Below are positions 27,134-36,094 of a DNA stretch of 64,000 nucleotides, one piece after another; position 1 is the stretch's first letter; each line of letters starts with the position of its first letter. The stretch is from Bdellovibrio sp. SKB1291214. Its GTDB lineage: Bacteria > Bdellovibrionota > Bdellovibrionia > Bdellovibrionales > Bdellovibrionaceae. The DNA lies in the NCBI RefSeq assembly GCF_002209355.2, contig NZ_CP106855.1, positions 2,976,001 to 3,040,000 of the forward strand. The letters are read 5' to 3'. A program made the position numbers and the translations under genes. A model generated the notes under the pieces. The model had not been told where the DNA came from. It did no database searches and saw nothing but the letters and a program-made list of their open reading frames with translations.

Positions 27134-29467
27134 TCAAAGGTCATAACGGGTTAGGTCGAGATATCCTGCATTGATTCGGTCATACTGCAGATACGAGCTT
27201 TGAAGCTCGTCATAGTAAGACCAGAATTTAGGATTCTGACGACGTACTCCCCATTTATCAACCAAAGTATCATAGGATTTAGCGTCTTTGATGCGAGTCA
27301 CTTGATTCGCAAAAATCATCAGATCTTTTTCTTCCATTTGGAAAATCATATTGGGATAGGATGCCCAATATCCTTCGCGCACAGTGAGGGTGTCTTCTTG
27401 AGGTGCCATACGTAACGACTCCCCTGTGATCCAAGAGATATTTTCGTGTTCTTTGTTATGGATCAGAGTAAAGACGCGCGTCTTATCTTTACCCTTCACC
27501 ATCACATAAGCAATATCAGGGAAATAGCGTGCAAAGGGCGTGCTGCTACCTGCTGGCACTGCGGAAATTTTTCGAAGTTCCTTATGAAGTCCCGTGGCCT
27601 TCAGTTTGATATTTAAACTGTCTGGAGGAGCGACTTTGCGCCAGTTAATATCATCGATGATTCCGCGCACTTGATCATTCATGTGATAGAATAAAATCTT
27701 TTCAACCATTTGACGTTTCGTTTGCGTACCCTTGGTGAAGCGCACCCCTGTCGGCTCTGCAGAGCCGATTGGTGGGAATATATAGGCCATTTTGGCGCTG
27801 GCCAAAATTCCCTGGTACCAGTTGCGTCGGTATTGCAAACGCTCCTCTGGTGGCAGGAATCTTAAAAATAATTCTTCGGCTTCCATTCGGATCATATCCA
27901 TATAAACACGAGTTAAAAGCTGATGTCCCACATTTCCAAAGACGTCGAAATTCACCACCAAGTTATAAACAAGTCTTTCAAACAGGGGATAATCTAAAAC
28001 AAAGACGGTTTTTGAAAGATCACCCACCGCTCCCTTCATCACCACCGCATTTTGATCGTGGCGGAAAATAGTCAAAACAGCGTTGTCATTTTTCCCATCA
28101 CCATTCCAAATATCATTCAAGACATACCCGTCAGGGCGGTTCTTGATAAGCTCTTCACTGCGAAGTTTGCGATAGCCCTCTCGATGATCTGTGATGCGCT
28201 TTAAATCCAATGGTGCCGAGGTGAACTCAACGTCTGAGCCAAAGGAGCCTGGCAACGCCAATAAGGGAGCTGCTTTTTTCTCGTAGTCTTTGGATAAAAC
28301 CATATTGTCGGCATCGGGGTTTATAAAGAACGTATAGAATTGCTCTTGAATGGAGTTTACAGCCATAGAGCCATTGCACACCGGTCCTTTGATAAAGGTT
28401 GCGACGTGATATTGAGCATCGTCCAATAAAAACTGATAGCGAGACTTTACAGGGATATCCTGGAAAGTAATAAAGGGATTTTCAGCCACACCCGAAGCAT
28501 AAGTTGGAAGCTCTTTAATCTGCCAGATGGGCTCATTGAAAAGAGTTTTAAATCTTTCCAATTTTTGATTTGAGAACTCGTAAGGCAAATGAGTTTTTGC
28601 GACGATCGTGCCAGGAAATTTAATCAAGCAATAATAAAAGTTCTTAACTTCAGGATCATCATTTGGACGACGGGTCGCGATTTCATCTGGTTTATCGCAA
28701 CTCGTTTTAGAGCGAATCAGCCTAAAGAAATCTCTGGATTCCTCTGGGAAATAGATATGAGCCAAAAATAAATGTTCATAAATATAACGACTGATAAGCT
28801 TTTGCTTCAAATCCTGTTTATTCAAATATTTTTCCCACATTTCGACTTGAGATCGTAATTTTGCAGGAACGTGTTTTTGTTTTTCTTCCGAAGCGACACT
28901 TGGACCAGGAGCACCTTTAGAAATCCATGACTTGATGGTTTCCAGTTCGGATTCCTGCAAAGCTGGCAGACCATAAGGCATACCTAACTCGGGCTTAGAC
29001 TTTTTCATGGCGTTAAATTGGTCCATATTCGCCGCACATACCTGTGACTCGTGAGCTTGCACTTTAACAGGTGCGGAACTCTCCGCCCGTAAATTCAACA
29101 TCTGAAAGAACACATTTTTTTCAGGATCAATCGAAGTATGAACTGTAAAGAAGTTCTTAGTTCGCCACTCCTCGGTGGATTTGGCATCGATCCAAATTCG
29201 AGAAGGTGAGACACTTTTCGTGCGAGTGCCGTCATAAACATTAAGTTTATTGGCTCCACGGGCGAAACCCTCGAAGTTTTGCAAGTTCAACTGACAAGGA
29301 GCATTGAAGCAGCTGTGACAAGAAAGGCAGCGGTTGTCAAAAAGAGGCTGAATCTTATGAGTAAAAATGTCTTCTGCGCTTATTTCCGCAAAGGCCACTG
29401 CAGGAACAAAACAGAAGCTTAGCGTCGTAATAAGCATCATAGTAACTGTCTTAATGAATTGCATCAT
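27134..29467 (-). CDS. cti: Fatty acid cis/trans isomerase
   Basis: A 777-residue periplasmic haemoprotein that turns cis-unsaturated membrane fatty acids into trans forms, which lowers membrane fluidity under solvent or heat stress. The start is the ATG at 29467, six bases after AGGGGAG; the frame continues further upstream but that part overlaps the divergent gene. A signal peptide (IKTVTMMLITTLSFCFVPAV) precedes the cytochrome c-type haem motif RCLSCHSCFNAPCQLNLQNF, then the family signature RIWIDAKSTEEWRTKNFF. The family is about 770 residues long, in agreement. The haem motif region continues CSFN to CPC-like residues typical of Cti. Confidence 0.93.
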   Translation of the reverse strand: MMQFIKTVTMMLITTLSFCFVPAVAFAEISAEDIFTHKIQPLFDNRCLSCHSCFNAPCQLNLQNFEGFARGANKLNVYDGTRTKSVSPSRIWIDAKSTEEWRTKNFFTVHTSIDPEKNVFFQMLNLRAESSAPVKVQAHESQVCAANMDQFNAMKKSKPELGMPYGLPALQESELETIKSWISKGAPGPSVASEEKQKHVPAKLRSQVEMWEKYLNKQDLKQKLISRYIYEHLFLAHIYFPEESRDFFRLIRSKTSCDKPDEIATRRPNDDPEVKNFYYCLIKFPGTIVAKTHLPYEFSNQKLERFKTLFNEPIWQIKELPTYASGVAENPFITFQDIPVKSRYQFLLDDAQYHVATFIKGPVCNGSMAVNSIQEQFYTFFINPDADNMVLSKDYEKKAAPLLALPGSFGSDVEFTSAPLDLKRITDHREGYRKLRSEELIKNRPDGYVLNDIWNGDGKNDNAVLTIFRHDQNAVVMKGAVGDLSKTVFVLDYPLFERLVYNLVVNFDVFGNVGHQLLTRVYMDMIRMEAEELFLRFLPPEERLQYRRNWYQGILASAKMAYIFPPIGSAEPTGVRFTKGTQTKRQMVEKILFYHMNDQVRGIIDDINWRKVAPPDSLNIKLKATGLHKELRKISAVPAGSSTPFARYFPDIAYVMVKGKDKTRVFTLIHNKEHENISWITGESLRMAPQEDTLTVREGYWASYPNMIFQMEEKDLMIFANQVTRIKDAKSYDTLVDKWGVRRQNPKFWSYYDELQSSYLQYDRINAGYLDLTRYDL

Positions 29468-29519
29468 GCCCATCTCCCCTGTATCCTTTGCCATAGTAAA
29501 CATAAGTAAGAGGAATAGC

Positions 29520-30038
29520 ATGGAAAAAATCCCATTTGAAGTTGTACAAGATTCTATTGACGTGATCTGCGGAATGACGACTGAGGCCGATTTGGAAAAA
29601 GCGTCTGAGCACCTGTTTGAAGTGCAACCGGATTTGGGCGGTTTTTTCATGGAGTTTATCGAAGACATGTCTGAGAGTGCTCAAGACTTGGGCTTTATGA
29701 TGGCTTTGATCTTAAACCGTGCATTTGAGGAAAAATATAAGAACCTTCGCGCGATCACTGAAGACGAAGTCGTGGCCCGCTTTGAAAAAGCAGAGCCTGA
29801 AATGGAATCTTACTTACAAATGAACGACGAAATGCTTGCGCAAATCCAGGAGCGCGCTAAATCTGAAGGTCAACCGGAACTTGTAAACTATATGGTCGAA
29901 GAGCTTTTTATGTCTCCAGAGCTAGAACCGGCACTTCAAGCTGATGAACAAATCCACTTGTTCATGGTTTGCAAATTCTTTGTAGATTGTCTGAACGAAG
30001 TTGCTAAGGAAACATCTAAGGACATCGTTCGCCACTAG
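29520..30038 (+). CDS. Acidic conserved protein of unknown function, divergent from cti
   Basis: A 172-residue acidic soluble protein starting MEKIPFEVVQDSIDVICGMT with AGAGGA eight bases before the ATG. It is mostly helical (VQPDLGGFFMEFIEDMSES, then MMALILNRAFEEKYKNL and YMVEELFMSPELEPALQADE). No signal peptide or membrane segment is present. No named family is recognised. It is divergent from cti with about 50 bases between, so both promoters overlap and joint regulation is possible. A clear terminator follows. Confidence 0.8.
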   Translation: MEKIPFEVVQDSIDVICGMTTEADLEKASEHLFEVQPDLGGFFMEFIEDMSESAQDLGFMMALILNRAFEEKYKNLRAITEDEVVARFEKAEPEMESYLQMNDEMLAQIQERAKSEGQPELVNYMVEELFMSPELEPALQADEQIHLFMVCKFFVDCLNEVAKETSKDIVRH

Positions 30039-30071
30039 TTTTTTCGCGGAAACGTCAAGACACTAAAACTT

Positions 30072-30101
30072 AAAAAGCCACCCTCATCAGGTGGCTTTTT
30101 T
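30072..30101. terminator. Bidirectional rho-independent terminator
   Basis: AAAAAGCCACC (30072-30082), loop CTCATCA, GGTGGCTTTTTT (30090-30101). The stem is followed by a T-run on both strands, so it can end transcription of the acidic protein gene and of the TIGR01777 gene that converges on it. Confidence 0.9.
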
Positions 30102-30110
30102 ATTGTCTAG

Positions 30111-31475
30111 CTATGGTTTTTTCGGGGTATCCATTCGTGAGATGTAACTACGTCGAAACTTAAAGATCTCTTCAACATCCTTACGCACCCACTTACTCGC
30201 GGCAAGCCATCCGAGGTAACCCAAGGGCAAGCGATAGCGAACTCGGTCCACCATCAACGTCCCTCCCAAGAAGGGTTTAAATTCGTGAGTATGATGCCAC
30301 AATTTATAAGGTCCCGCCGTCTGGTTATCGACGAAACGAAATGGCGGTTTCCACTCGTCAATCTCTGTTTTCCAACTGGCAGGAATGCCGTGAATTTTTA
30401 ATTTATAGTTAATAATCGTCCCCTGTTCAATTTCTGGTGTCGAAACCGATTGAATATTAAAACTTAAGGTTGGTGGCGTAAGGCTTTCCAGATTATGGGG
30501 ATCTTTGAAAAAGTGAAACAGCTCCTCAGGTGCTTGAGGAATGAACTGTTCAGAGTAAAACACTTCCTCACCATTTTTATAGGGTGCACAGATATCATCT
30601 AGAGCTTCTTTTAAATTTGAATATTGAAACAGATATCCAAGTCCTATCGCTTTTTCGGCACTACCACGAATGCTAGAAAGCACGACTTCCGAGGCTTCAC
30701 CAAACATGGCTTTTATTGCCAAAGGAGGGATTGAGGGGCCGAGGGATTTTCCGAGGGACTCCGCGAGTGTTTGGGAAAATTCGCGATTGGTCACCGCATT
30801 TGGAGCACAGCCATTAATTGGCCCTATCCAATCATTATTAGTAAGAGCCTCTGCAAATAAACCTACGATATCATCAAGGTGTATCCAACTCATCCAATGC
30901 TTGCCGTCTCCGAGTGGACCACCAACCCCGGCGCGGAATGGGAAAAGCATTTCATCCAAAGCGCCACCTTGTTTTGCCAAAACAATTCCCGTACGAATAA
31001 AAACTTTGCGACCTGGAGCACGGCTTGAGGCGCGCTCCCATTCTTTACATATGTCAGCTAAGAAATCCATACCCACTGGATGGTCTTCTTTTAGAACTGT
31101 ATCGCCGCAGTTTCCGTAGTACCCAATAGCTGAACCACCGACAAAAACCCTAACATCTTGAGGGATGCTTTTGATCAGGTTTTCAGTTGCGATAATTCGT
31201 GATTGATAGATGGCTTTCTTTTTATCTTCAGACCATCGCTGACCCACCACGGGTTCGCCAACTAGATTCACGACGGCTTCAATATTTTCTAATTTTTTAT
31301 CTTCTATTTTTCCCTGAGCTAAATCACCGACGACGACTTCGCAAGGAAATGGTAAGATCTCGCGAGCTTTCGCAAGGCTGCGGCTGATTACGATGATCTG
31401 GTGGCCTTGTAAAGCAAGCGTTTTTCCCAGCTCTTTACCAATAAGTCCCGTCGCCCCTGTCATTAGAACTTTCAT
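30111..31475 (-). CDS. TIGR01777 NAD(P)-dependent epimerase fused to SRPBCC domain
   Basis: A 454-residue fusion. Residues 1-297 are a TIGR01777/YfcH-like SDR: MKVLMTGATGLIGKELGKTL (Rossmann GxxGxxG), VFVGGSAIGYYGNCGD, a SWIHLDDIVGLFAEAL segment. Residues about 303-450 are an SRPBCC (START-like) ligand-binding domain: FYSEQFIPQAPEELFHFFKD, then GTIINYKLKIHGIPASWKTE, VRYRLPLGYLGWLAASKWVR. The reaction is unknown. It follows photolyase by thirteen bases on the same strand and so forms an operon with it; TIGR01777 proteins frequently occur beside photolyases in other bacteria. Confidence 0.88.
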   Translation of the reverse strand: MKVLMTGATGLIGKELGKTLALQGHQIIVISRSLAKAREILPFPCEVVVGDLAQGKIEDKKLENIEAVVNLVGEPVVGQRWSEDKKKAIYQSRIIATENLIKSIPQDVRVFVGGSAIGYYGNCGDTVLKEDHPVGMDFLADICKEWERASSRAPGRKVFIRTGIVLAKQGGALDEMLFPFRAGVGGPLGDGKHWMSWIHLDDIVGLFAEALTNNDWIGPINGCAPNAVTNREFSQTLAESLGKSLGPSIPPLAIKAMFGEASEVVLSSIRGSAEKAIGLGYLFQYSNLKEALDDICAPYKNGEEVFYSEQFIPQAPEELFHFFKDPHNLESLTPPTLSFNIQSVSTPEIEQGTIINYKLKIHGIPASWKTEIDEWKPPFRFVDNQTAGPYKLWHHTHEFKPFLGGTLMVDRVRYRLPLGYLGWLAASKWVRKDVEEIFKFRRSYISRMDTPKKP

Positions 31476-31487
31476 AGCGCGTCCCTT

Positions 31488-32786
31488 CTATTTTTTAAGT
31501 GCCTTTGTGAAGGCTTGCAAACAACGACCGCGAGCTTCGTTGTGATCAATCATAGGTTCAGGATATTTGTCTGTTCCGTATTCTGGCACCCATTTTTTTA
31601 TATACTCTTCATTCGGATCAAATCTTTTCGCTTGGGCTTCAGGATTAAATATTCTAAAATATGGTGCAGCATCGCAGCCCGATCCGGCAGCCCATTGCCA
31701 GTTTCCGTTATTCGCTGCCAAATCATAATCCAAGAGTTTTTTTGCGAAGTATCTTTCACCCTCGTACCAATGAATCAACAAATGCTTACACAAAAAGCTC
31801 GCCACCACCATGCGCACTCGATTGTGCATAAACCCTGTTGCGTTAAGCTCCCTCATTCCGGCATCAACCAATGGGTATCCCGTTTTACCCTCGCTCCATT
31901 TGTTGAAATCTGCTTTAGAATTTCTCCAAGCAATCTTATCGTATTCGGGTCTAAAGCTGCGTTTTTCAACTTCTGGATAATGCCACAAAATCTGCATAAA
32001 AAAATCACGCCAAATAAGTTCACTTAACCAGACCGGGGAATACTTTAGTCCTTCTCGAGCCAGCTCCCGAACGCTAAGGGTACCAAAACGCAGATGCATG
32101 CCGAGGTGAGATGTGCCACCTTCTTGCGATGGGATGTCACGAGTATTTGCATAATTCTTCAAAAGCTTCGTTGAAACCTTCATGGGAGGAAACTCGATGG
32201 AGGTTCTTTCAAATCCTAGGGACTGGAGCGTTGGCATTGCCTCGACTTTTTTGATCTTCGAATAGGAATTTTTGTAAGTCTCGGTGGGATAGGATTTTAG
32301 GTAAAACTCGTTCAGAGTTTTTAAGACATTGTTTTTATATGGCGTGTAGACAGTATAGGGCTTGCCCTGCGATGTCAGGATTTCATCTTTTTCAAAAAGA
32401 GTTTGGTCTTTAAAGGTTTTAAATTCAACACCTTTGGATTTTGCCAGCTTTGACACTTCCTCATCGCGTTTGCGCGCATAGGGCTCATAATCATGATTCG
32501 TGTAAATGGCAGTAATCTGATGTTGACTTAAAAGGTCTTTAAAGATCTCTAGGGGTTTCCCGTGCCGAACCCATAAATCTGATTTCAACTCTTGGAGGTT
32601 CTTTTTTAGGGAGGCCACAGTGTCGTAAATAAACGTCACTCGGGCATCTTTGGTGTCCTCCAGCTTATCAAGGATGTCAGAATCGAAGATAAAGAGCGGT
32701 TGAATTTGATTGCCGTCTTTCAACGCATGAAAAAGACCGGCATTGTCATTCATTCGCAAATCACGACGGAACCAGAATATCACCAT
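31488..32786 (-). CDS. phrB: Deoxyribodipyrimidine photolyase (class I CPD)
   Basis: A 432-residue flavoprotein that repairs cyclobutane pyrimidine dimers with blue light. Start at ATG 32786 (AGAGGAT six bases upstream); the upstream frame adds ten residues without a site. The N-terminus MVIFWFRRDLRMNDNAGLFH is the antenna-binding alpha/beta domain. The FAD-binding domain shows EGKTGYPLVDAGMRELNATG, then FMHNRVRMVVASFLCKHLLI and the DYDLAANNGNWQWAAGSGCD stretch, each a photolyase signature. Its reaction is fully predictable. The ABC1 kinase gene is divergent with about 90 bases between. Confidence 0.95.
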   Translation of the reverse strand: MVIFWFRRDLRMNDNAGLFHALKDGNQIQPLFIFDSDILDKLEDTKDARVTFIYDTVASLKKNLQELKSDLWVRHGKPLEIFKDLLSQHQITAIYTNHDYEPYARKRDEEVSKLAKSKGVEFKTFKDQTLFEKDEILTSQGKPYTVYTPYKNNVLKTLNEFYLKSYPTETYKNSYSKIKKVEAMPTLQSLGFERTSIEFPPMKVSTKLLKNYANTRDIPSQEGGTSHLGMHLRFGTLSVRELAREGLKYSPVWLSELIWRDFFMQILWHYPEVEKRSFRPEYDKIAWRNSKADFNKWSEGKTGYPLVDAGMRELNATGFMHNRVRMVVASFLCKHLLIHWYEGERYFAKKLLDYDLAANNGNWQWAAGSGCDAAPYFRIFNPEAQAKRFDPNEEYIKKWVPEYGTDKYPEPMIDHNEARGRCLQAFTKALKK

Positions 32787-32874
32787 GAAATCCTCTTTGC
32801 TCAGCGACACACTCATGCGGTGCGTGGACTTTTAGGGTTTAACATTGATCAAGAATTGGGTAAAATTTTGAAGC

Positions 32875-34308
32875 ATGGATGATAAAAAGTCTGCTAAAAA
32901 ACAGAATAGCGATGCACCAGCTTCCAATAAAAAGGAAGAACAGGGACTTAATAAAATTAAATCCTCGGTTTTTTCGCGTGGCCTTTCGATCGCAAAGATC
33001 ACTTTGCAAACGGGCGCCTCCGTGGCCCAGCACGGTGTCACGACAGTTTTAAAATCTAAAGAATTCAAAGAAGCCAATTGGAAGAAGCTTTTAGAAACTC
33101 AAGCTTCCAATATCAGTGCAGAGCTGGGCCAGCTTAAAGGCAGCTTGATGAAAGCAGGGCAAATGCTTTCCATGTATGGTGAGCATTTTCTCCCACCTGA
33201 AGCCAATGAGTTTTTAAAATCTTTGCAATCAGATTCCCCGTCTTTGAATTGGAGTGCCATAGAAAAGCGCCTCAAAGAACTCTTGCCCGAAGAAAAACTC
33301 GCGCAACTGGAAATTGAAAAAGAGGCGCTGGCTTCCGCATCTATGGGACAGGTTCACCGCGCTAAAATTAAAGCGACAGGGGAATTAATCGTTTTAAAAA
33401 TTCAGTATCCAAATGTCGATAAAGCTATTGATAGCGACCTGCGGGCTATCAAAACGATGCTTTCCACATTGAAGTTGATTCCCAAAGATTTCAACACGGA
33501 CTCTTTGTTCGCGGAGATTCGTGAGATGTTGGTTCAAGAAACGGATTACATCCAAGAAGCCAACGCCACAGAAGACTACCATCGCCGTTTAGATGGGGAT
33601 CATCGTTTTATCGTTCCAAAAGTTTACCGCGAGTATTCAGGTTCGAAAATCTTAGCTACATCCTTTGAACGAGGACTTCGCGCTGATGATCCGGTTATTC
33701 AAAGCCTTCCACAAGAGCGCCGCAATCGCTTGGCGGTGAACTTCTTAGATCTTTACTTTAAAGAGATTTTTGAGTGGGGCGTGGTGCAAACCGATCCCCA
33801 TAGCGGAAACTATCGCATCCGCATTGATCCCCAAGGACACGACCAATTGATCCTTTTGGATTTTGGAGCGACTCGAACGTATGACGAAAACTTTCTAGGA
33901 CCTTATCGTCAAATGGTGAAAGGCTCGCTATACAATGATCGCAAGGTGTTTACAGATGCTGCGTTGAAATTGGGATTCGTGCGCGAAACTGATAGCGCGG
34001 AGTTACGTTCGGTGTTTGAAGCCTTCTGTTTTGAAACTGTTGAACCGTTCATCGAACACGGTGATCCCAGAAATTCTTTAGGCCGTATTGATGCTCAAGG
34101 AAATTACGATTGGAAGAATACGGATCTTCCGCAGCGTTTATCTAAAAAGGTATTCCAAATCGCTCGGCAGTTTTCTTTTAGAACTCCTCCACGAGAAATT
34201 ATTTTCCTGGATCGCAAGACCGGCGGGGTGTTTATCTTTCTTTCGATCTTAAAGGCGAAAATGCGGGGCCGAGATCTCCTACTCAAGTACCTTAATAAAG
34301 TGGATTAG
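32875..34308 (+). CDS. ABC1/UbiB-family atypical kinase
   Basis: A 477-residue protein of the ABC1 (AarF/UbiB/ADCK) atypical kinase family. The KxGQ motif is SLMKAGQMLS near residue 96, the alanine-rich nucleotide loop is ALASASMGQVHRAK, the invariant Lys is in IVLKIQYPNVDKAI, QETDYIQEA holds the usual acid segment, and VVQTDPHSGNYRI plus LLDFGATR form the catalytic and metal-binding loops. A charged N-terminal tail of about 25 residues precedes the family domain. UbiB members help ubiquinone synthesis; other members have unknown roles, so the pathway is left open. It lies divergent from photolyase and seven bases before the TlpA-like gene. Confidence 0.88.
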   Translation: MDDKKSAKKQNSDAPASNKKEEQGLNKIKSSVFSRGLSIAKITLQTGASVAQHGVTTVLKSKEFKEANWKKLLETQASNISAELGQLKGSLMKAGQMLSMYGEHFLPPEANEFLKSLQSDSPSLNWSAIEKRLKELLPEEKLAQLEIEKEALASASMGQVHRAKIKATGELIVLKIQYPNVDKAIDSDLRAIKTMLSTLKLIPKDFNTDSLFAEIREMLVQETDYIQEANATEDYHRRLDGDHRFIVPKVYREYSGSKILATSFERGLRADDPVIQSLPQERRNRLAVNFLDLYFKEIFEWGVVQTDPHSGNYRIRIDPQGHDQLILLDFGATRTYDENFLGPYRQMVKGSLYNDRKVFTDAALKLGFVRETDSAELRSVFEAFCFETVEPFIEHGDPRNSLGRIDAQGNYDWKNTDLPQRLSKKVFQIARQFSFRTPPREIIFLDRKTGGVFIFLSILKAKMRGRDLLLKYLNKVD

Positions 34309-34315
34309 ATGTTTT

Positions 34316-34810
34316 ATGTTACGTTCCTTTGCTGTGCTCGTATTTTCAGTACTCACGCCGTTCGCTTTGCTCGCCGCAGATGTTCCAAACGTAAAATTCA
34401 CAGCCCTGCCCGGCGAATCGCTGAACGAACATAAAATTCGCTTCCAAGACCTAAAAGGCAAAGTCGTATTGGTCGATTTCTGGGCCACGTGGTGCGAACC
34501 GTGTAAAGAAGCTCTGCCCCACTATGCGGCTCTTTATAAGAAGTATAAACAGCAAGGCTTGGTCGTTATCGCCATTAACGAGGATGAGAAAGCTGTTGAA
34601 CGTGATGCTTATCTTAAAAAGACTCCCTATCCATTCCCGGTCTTTGCTGACCCGGAGAAGAAACTCCTTGCGACTTTCGATGTCGCAGCAATCCCCACTG
34701 TTTTTGTTTTCGATAAAAACACAAAACCTGTGACTTTCATTCGCGGCTTCGACGCTAAGAAAGCACAGGTTCTAGAAAAGACTGTTCAGGATTTGCTGAA
34801 CGTTAGGTGA
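34316..34810 (+). CDS. TlpA/ResA-like periplasmic thioredoxin
   Basis: A 164-residue thioredoxin-fold protein with a signal peptide (MLRSFAVLVFSVLTPFALLA, cleavage near ADVPN). The active site is VDFWATWCEPCKEALPHYAA, a Trp-Cys-x-x-Cys of the TlpA/ResA type, and the cis-Pro is in VAAIPTVFVFDK. Such proteins reduce disulfides in periplasmic apocytochromes or envelope proteins. It starts seven bases after the ABC1 kinase and is probably co-transcribed. Its stop abuts the stop of the convergent calcium-binding protein gene. Confidence 0.9.
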   Translation: MLRSFAVLVFSVLTPFALLAADVPNVKFTALPGESLNEHKIRFQDLKGKVVLVDFWATWCEPCKEALPHYAALYKKYKQQGLVVIAINEDEKAVERDAYLKKTPYPFPVFADPEKKLLATFDVAAIPTVFVFDKNTKPVTFIRGFDAKKAQVLEKTVQDLLNVR

Positions 34811-36085
34811 CTATTTGGTTGCAGCCAAACTTGGCGCGATATAGGGAGAAATCCATACATCGTACACAATTCCAGTTTTTTTCTTTCCCTGGGCGTCCGT
34901 GTAATGGAATTTTGAGCGTTGGCGCAACTCTGCATTAGCTCCCACTGTCTGGTGAATGTTCTCATAATTAAGCTCGATCTTATCAAGCTTTAAACGAGCC
35001 CTCGTCATCTCCGTTTTTTGAGAAATACCATCACCATTCTTATCATTCCACAAGACAAGATTCTTAAAGTCTTTGTCCTTGGCATCGATAATACCGTCTT
35101 TGTTGGTATCAAGCTCCTTCAGAGCATCAAAACCGTTATCGAATTGAGCTGTGTTACCAAATAATTCGTCTTTCTTATCGATTTTTCCGTTCTTGTCACG
35201 ATCAAGACTTAGAAAGAATCCCGGACCGTTTTTATTTGGCCAGTATGTTTTCCCATCTGGATTTAATGGAAAGCTACTGACGTTATCAAATTTTGGAAGC
35301 TTATCATCGAAGAAGACCATCAATGGCGACCAGTAACCACCGCAAAAACCAGTCTCCCCAGGGAAGCTGATAAAGATCTCTGCTAACGAGCGATCTGGAG
35401 ATACGTTAAAGCCTGCAATGGTTGCGGAAATGTCGCCGTCCTTACCCATAAAATCCGCACAGCCGTAGGTTGGAATCTTGGAAGAGTAGCCGTACTCGCC
35501 CCAAACTGGACCCGTATTGCAATCCAAAATCTCTTGCTCAAACTTCATCGCCCCCAGAGCCACATTTTCCTTCGATACGGTAATAGTAGCAGAGTCATCA
35601 ACAGAAACCCCCGTAGGAATCAATGTTTTGAATTCTACCACATTGCCGTACATGGAAACTGTACCACCCTCAGGAGTCATCTTATATTTTGAAGACTTCA
35701 TGTTAGTTACAGTGCCAGTGAAAACCTGTAATGGATTTTGCGGTCTGTCACCCACGATATTGGCAGGATATTCAGCTTTTAAATTGTATGTGTGAGAGCC
35801 AATCAAAAGATTGATATCTGCTGTTACCAATGAACTTCGAGCCAATGGATTTGTTACAGCTCGTAGATTGGTTGGAAAGCAAGAGTTCACCAGACGCACA
35901 GTCATTGTTGATCGGCCCGATCTTGTAACGGTACCTGATGACGGCGCTCCGACAACCGATTCCCCCGAACTTACGGAGTTAACGGCCATCGGCACATCTC
36001 GACTTATGACGTTGCTCTGATCAACGGCAAATGCACTGCTGCTCAGCAATGCTACCGCTGTTCCGAAAACAAATGTCGATTTCAT
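34811..36085 (-). CDS. Secreted protein with EF-hand-like calcium sites
   Basis: A 424-residue exported protein (MKSTFVFGTAVALLSSSAFA, cleavage before VDQ), probably periplasmic or released. The middle part is beta-rich and unassigned, with several Cys. The C-terminal third has three calcium-loop motifs: DRDKNGKIDKKDE, LDTNKDGIIDAKDKDF and NDKNGDGISQKTE, in the spacing FDALKELDxNxDGxID seen in repeat modules of large RTX-type secreted proteins. It is the last gene of the pseudopilin operon, nine bases after the PilW-like gene, so a role in pilus-associated secretion or adhesion is inferred. Confidence 0.75.
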   Translation of the reverse strand: MKSTFVFGTAVALLSSSAFAVDQSNVISRDVPMAVNSVSSGESVVGAPSSGTVTRSGRSTMTVRLVNSCFPTNLRAVTNPLARSSLVTADINLLIGSHTYNLKAEYPANIVGDRPQNPLQVFTGTVTNMKSSKYKMTPEGGTVSMYGNVVEFKTLIPTGVSVDDSATITVSKENVALGAMKFEQEILDCNTGPVWGEYGYSSKIPTYGCADFMGKDGDISATIAGFNVSPDRSLAEIFISFPGETGFCGGYWSPLMVFFDDKLPKFDNVSSFPLNPDGKTYWPNKNGPGFFLSLDRDKNGKIDKKDELFGNTAQFDNGFDALKELDTNKDGIIDAKDKDFKNLVLWNDKNGDGISQKTEMTRARLKLDKIELNYENIHQTVGANAELRQRSKFHYTDAQGKKKTGIVYDVWISPYIAPSLAATK

Positions 36086-36094
36086 AACGTCCCC

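Noticed and set aside
29367-29519. N-terminal extension of the acidic protein divergent from cti
   Set aside because: It overlaps the signal peptide region of cti on the other strand; the ATG at 29520 has a proper ribosome site.
31515-32027. A 170-codon open frame antisense to photolyase
   Set aside because: Fully inside phrB and without protein-like features.
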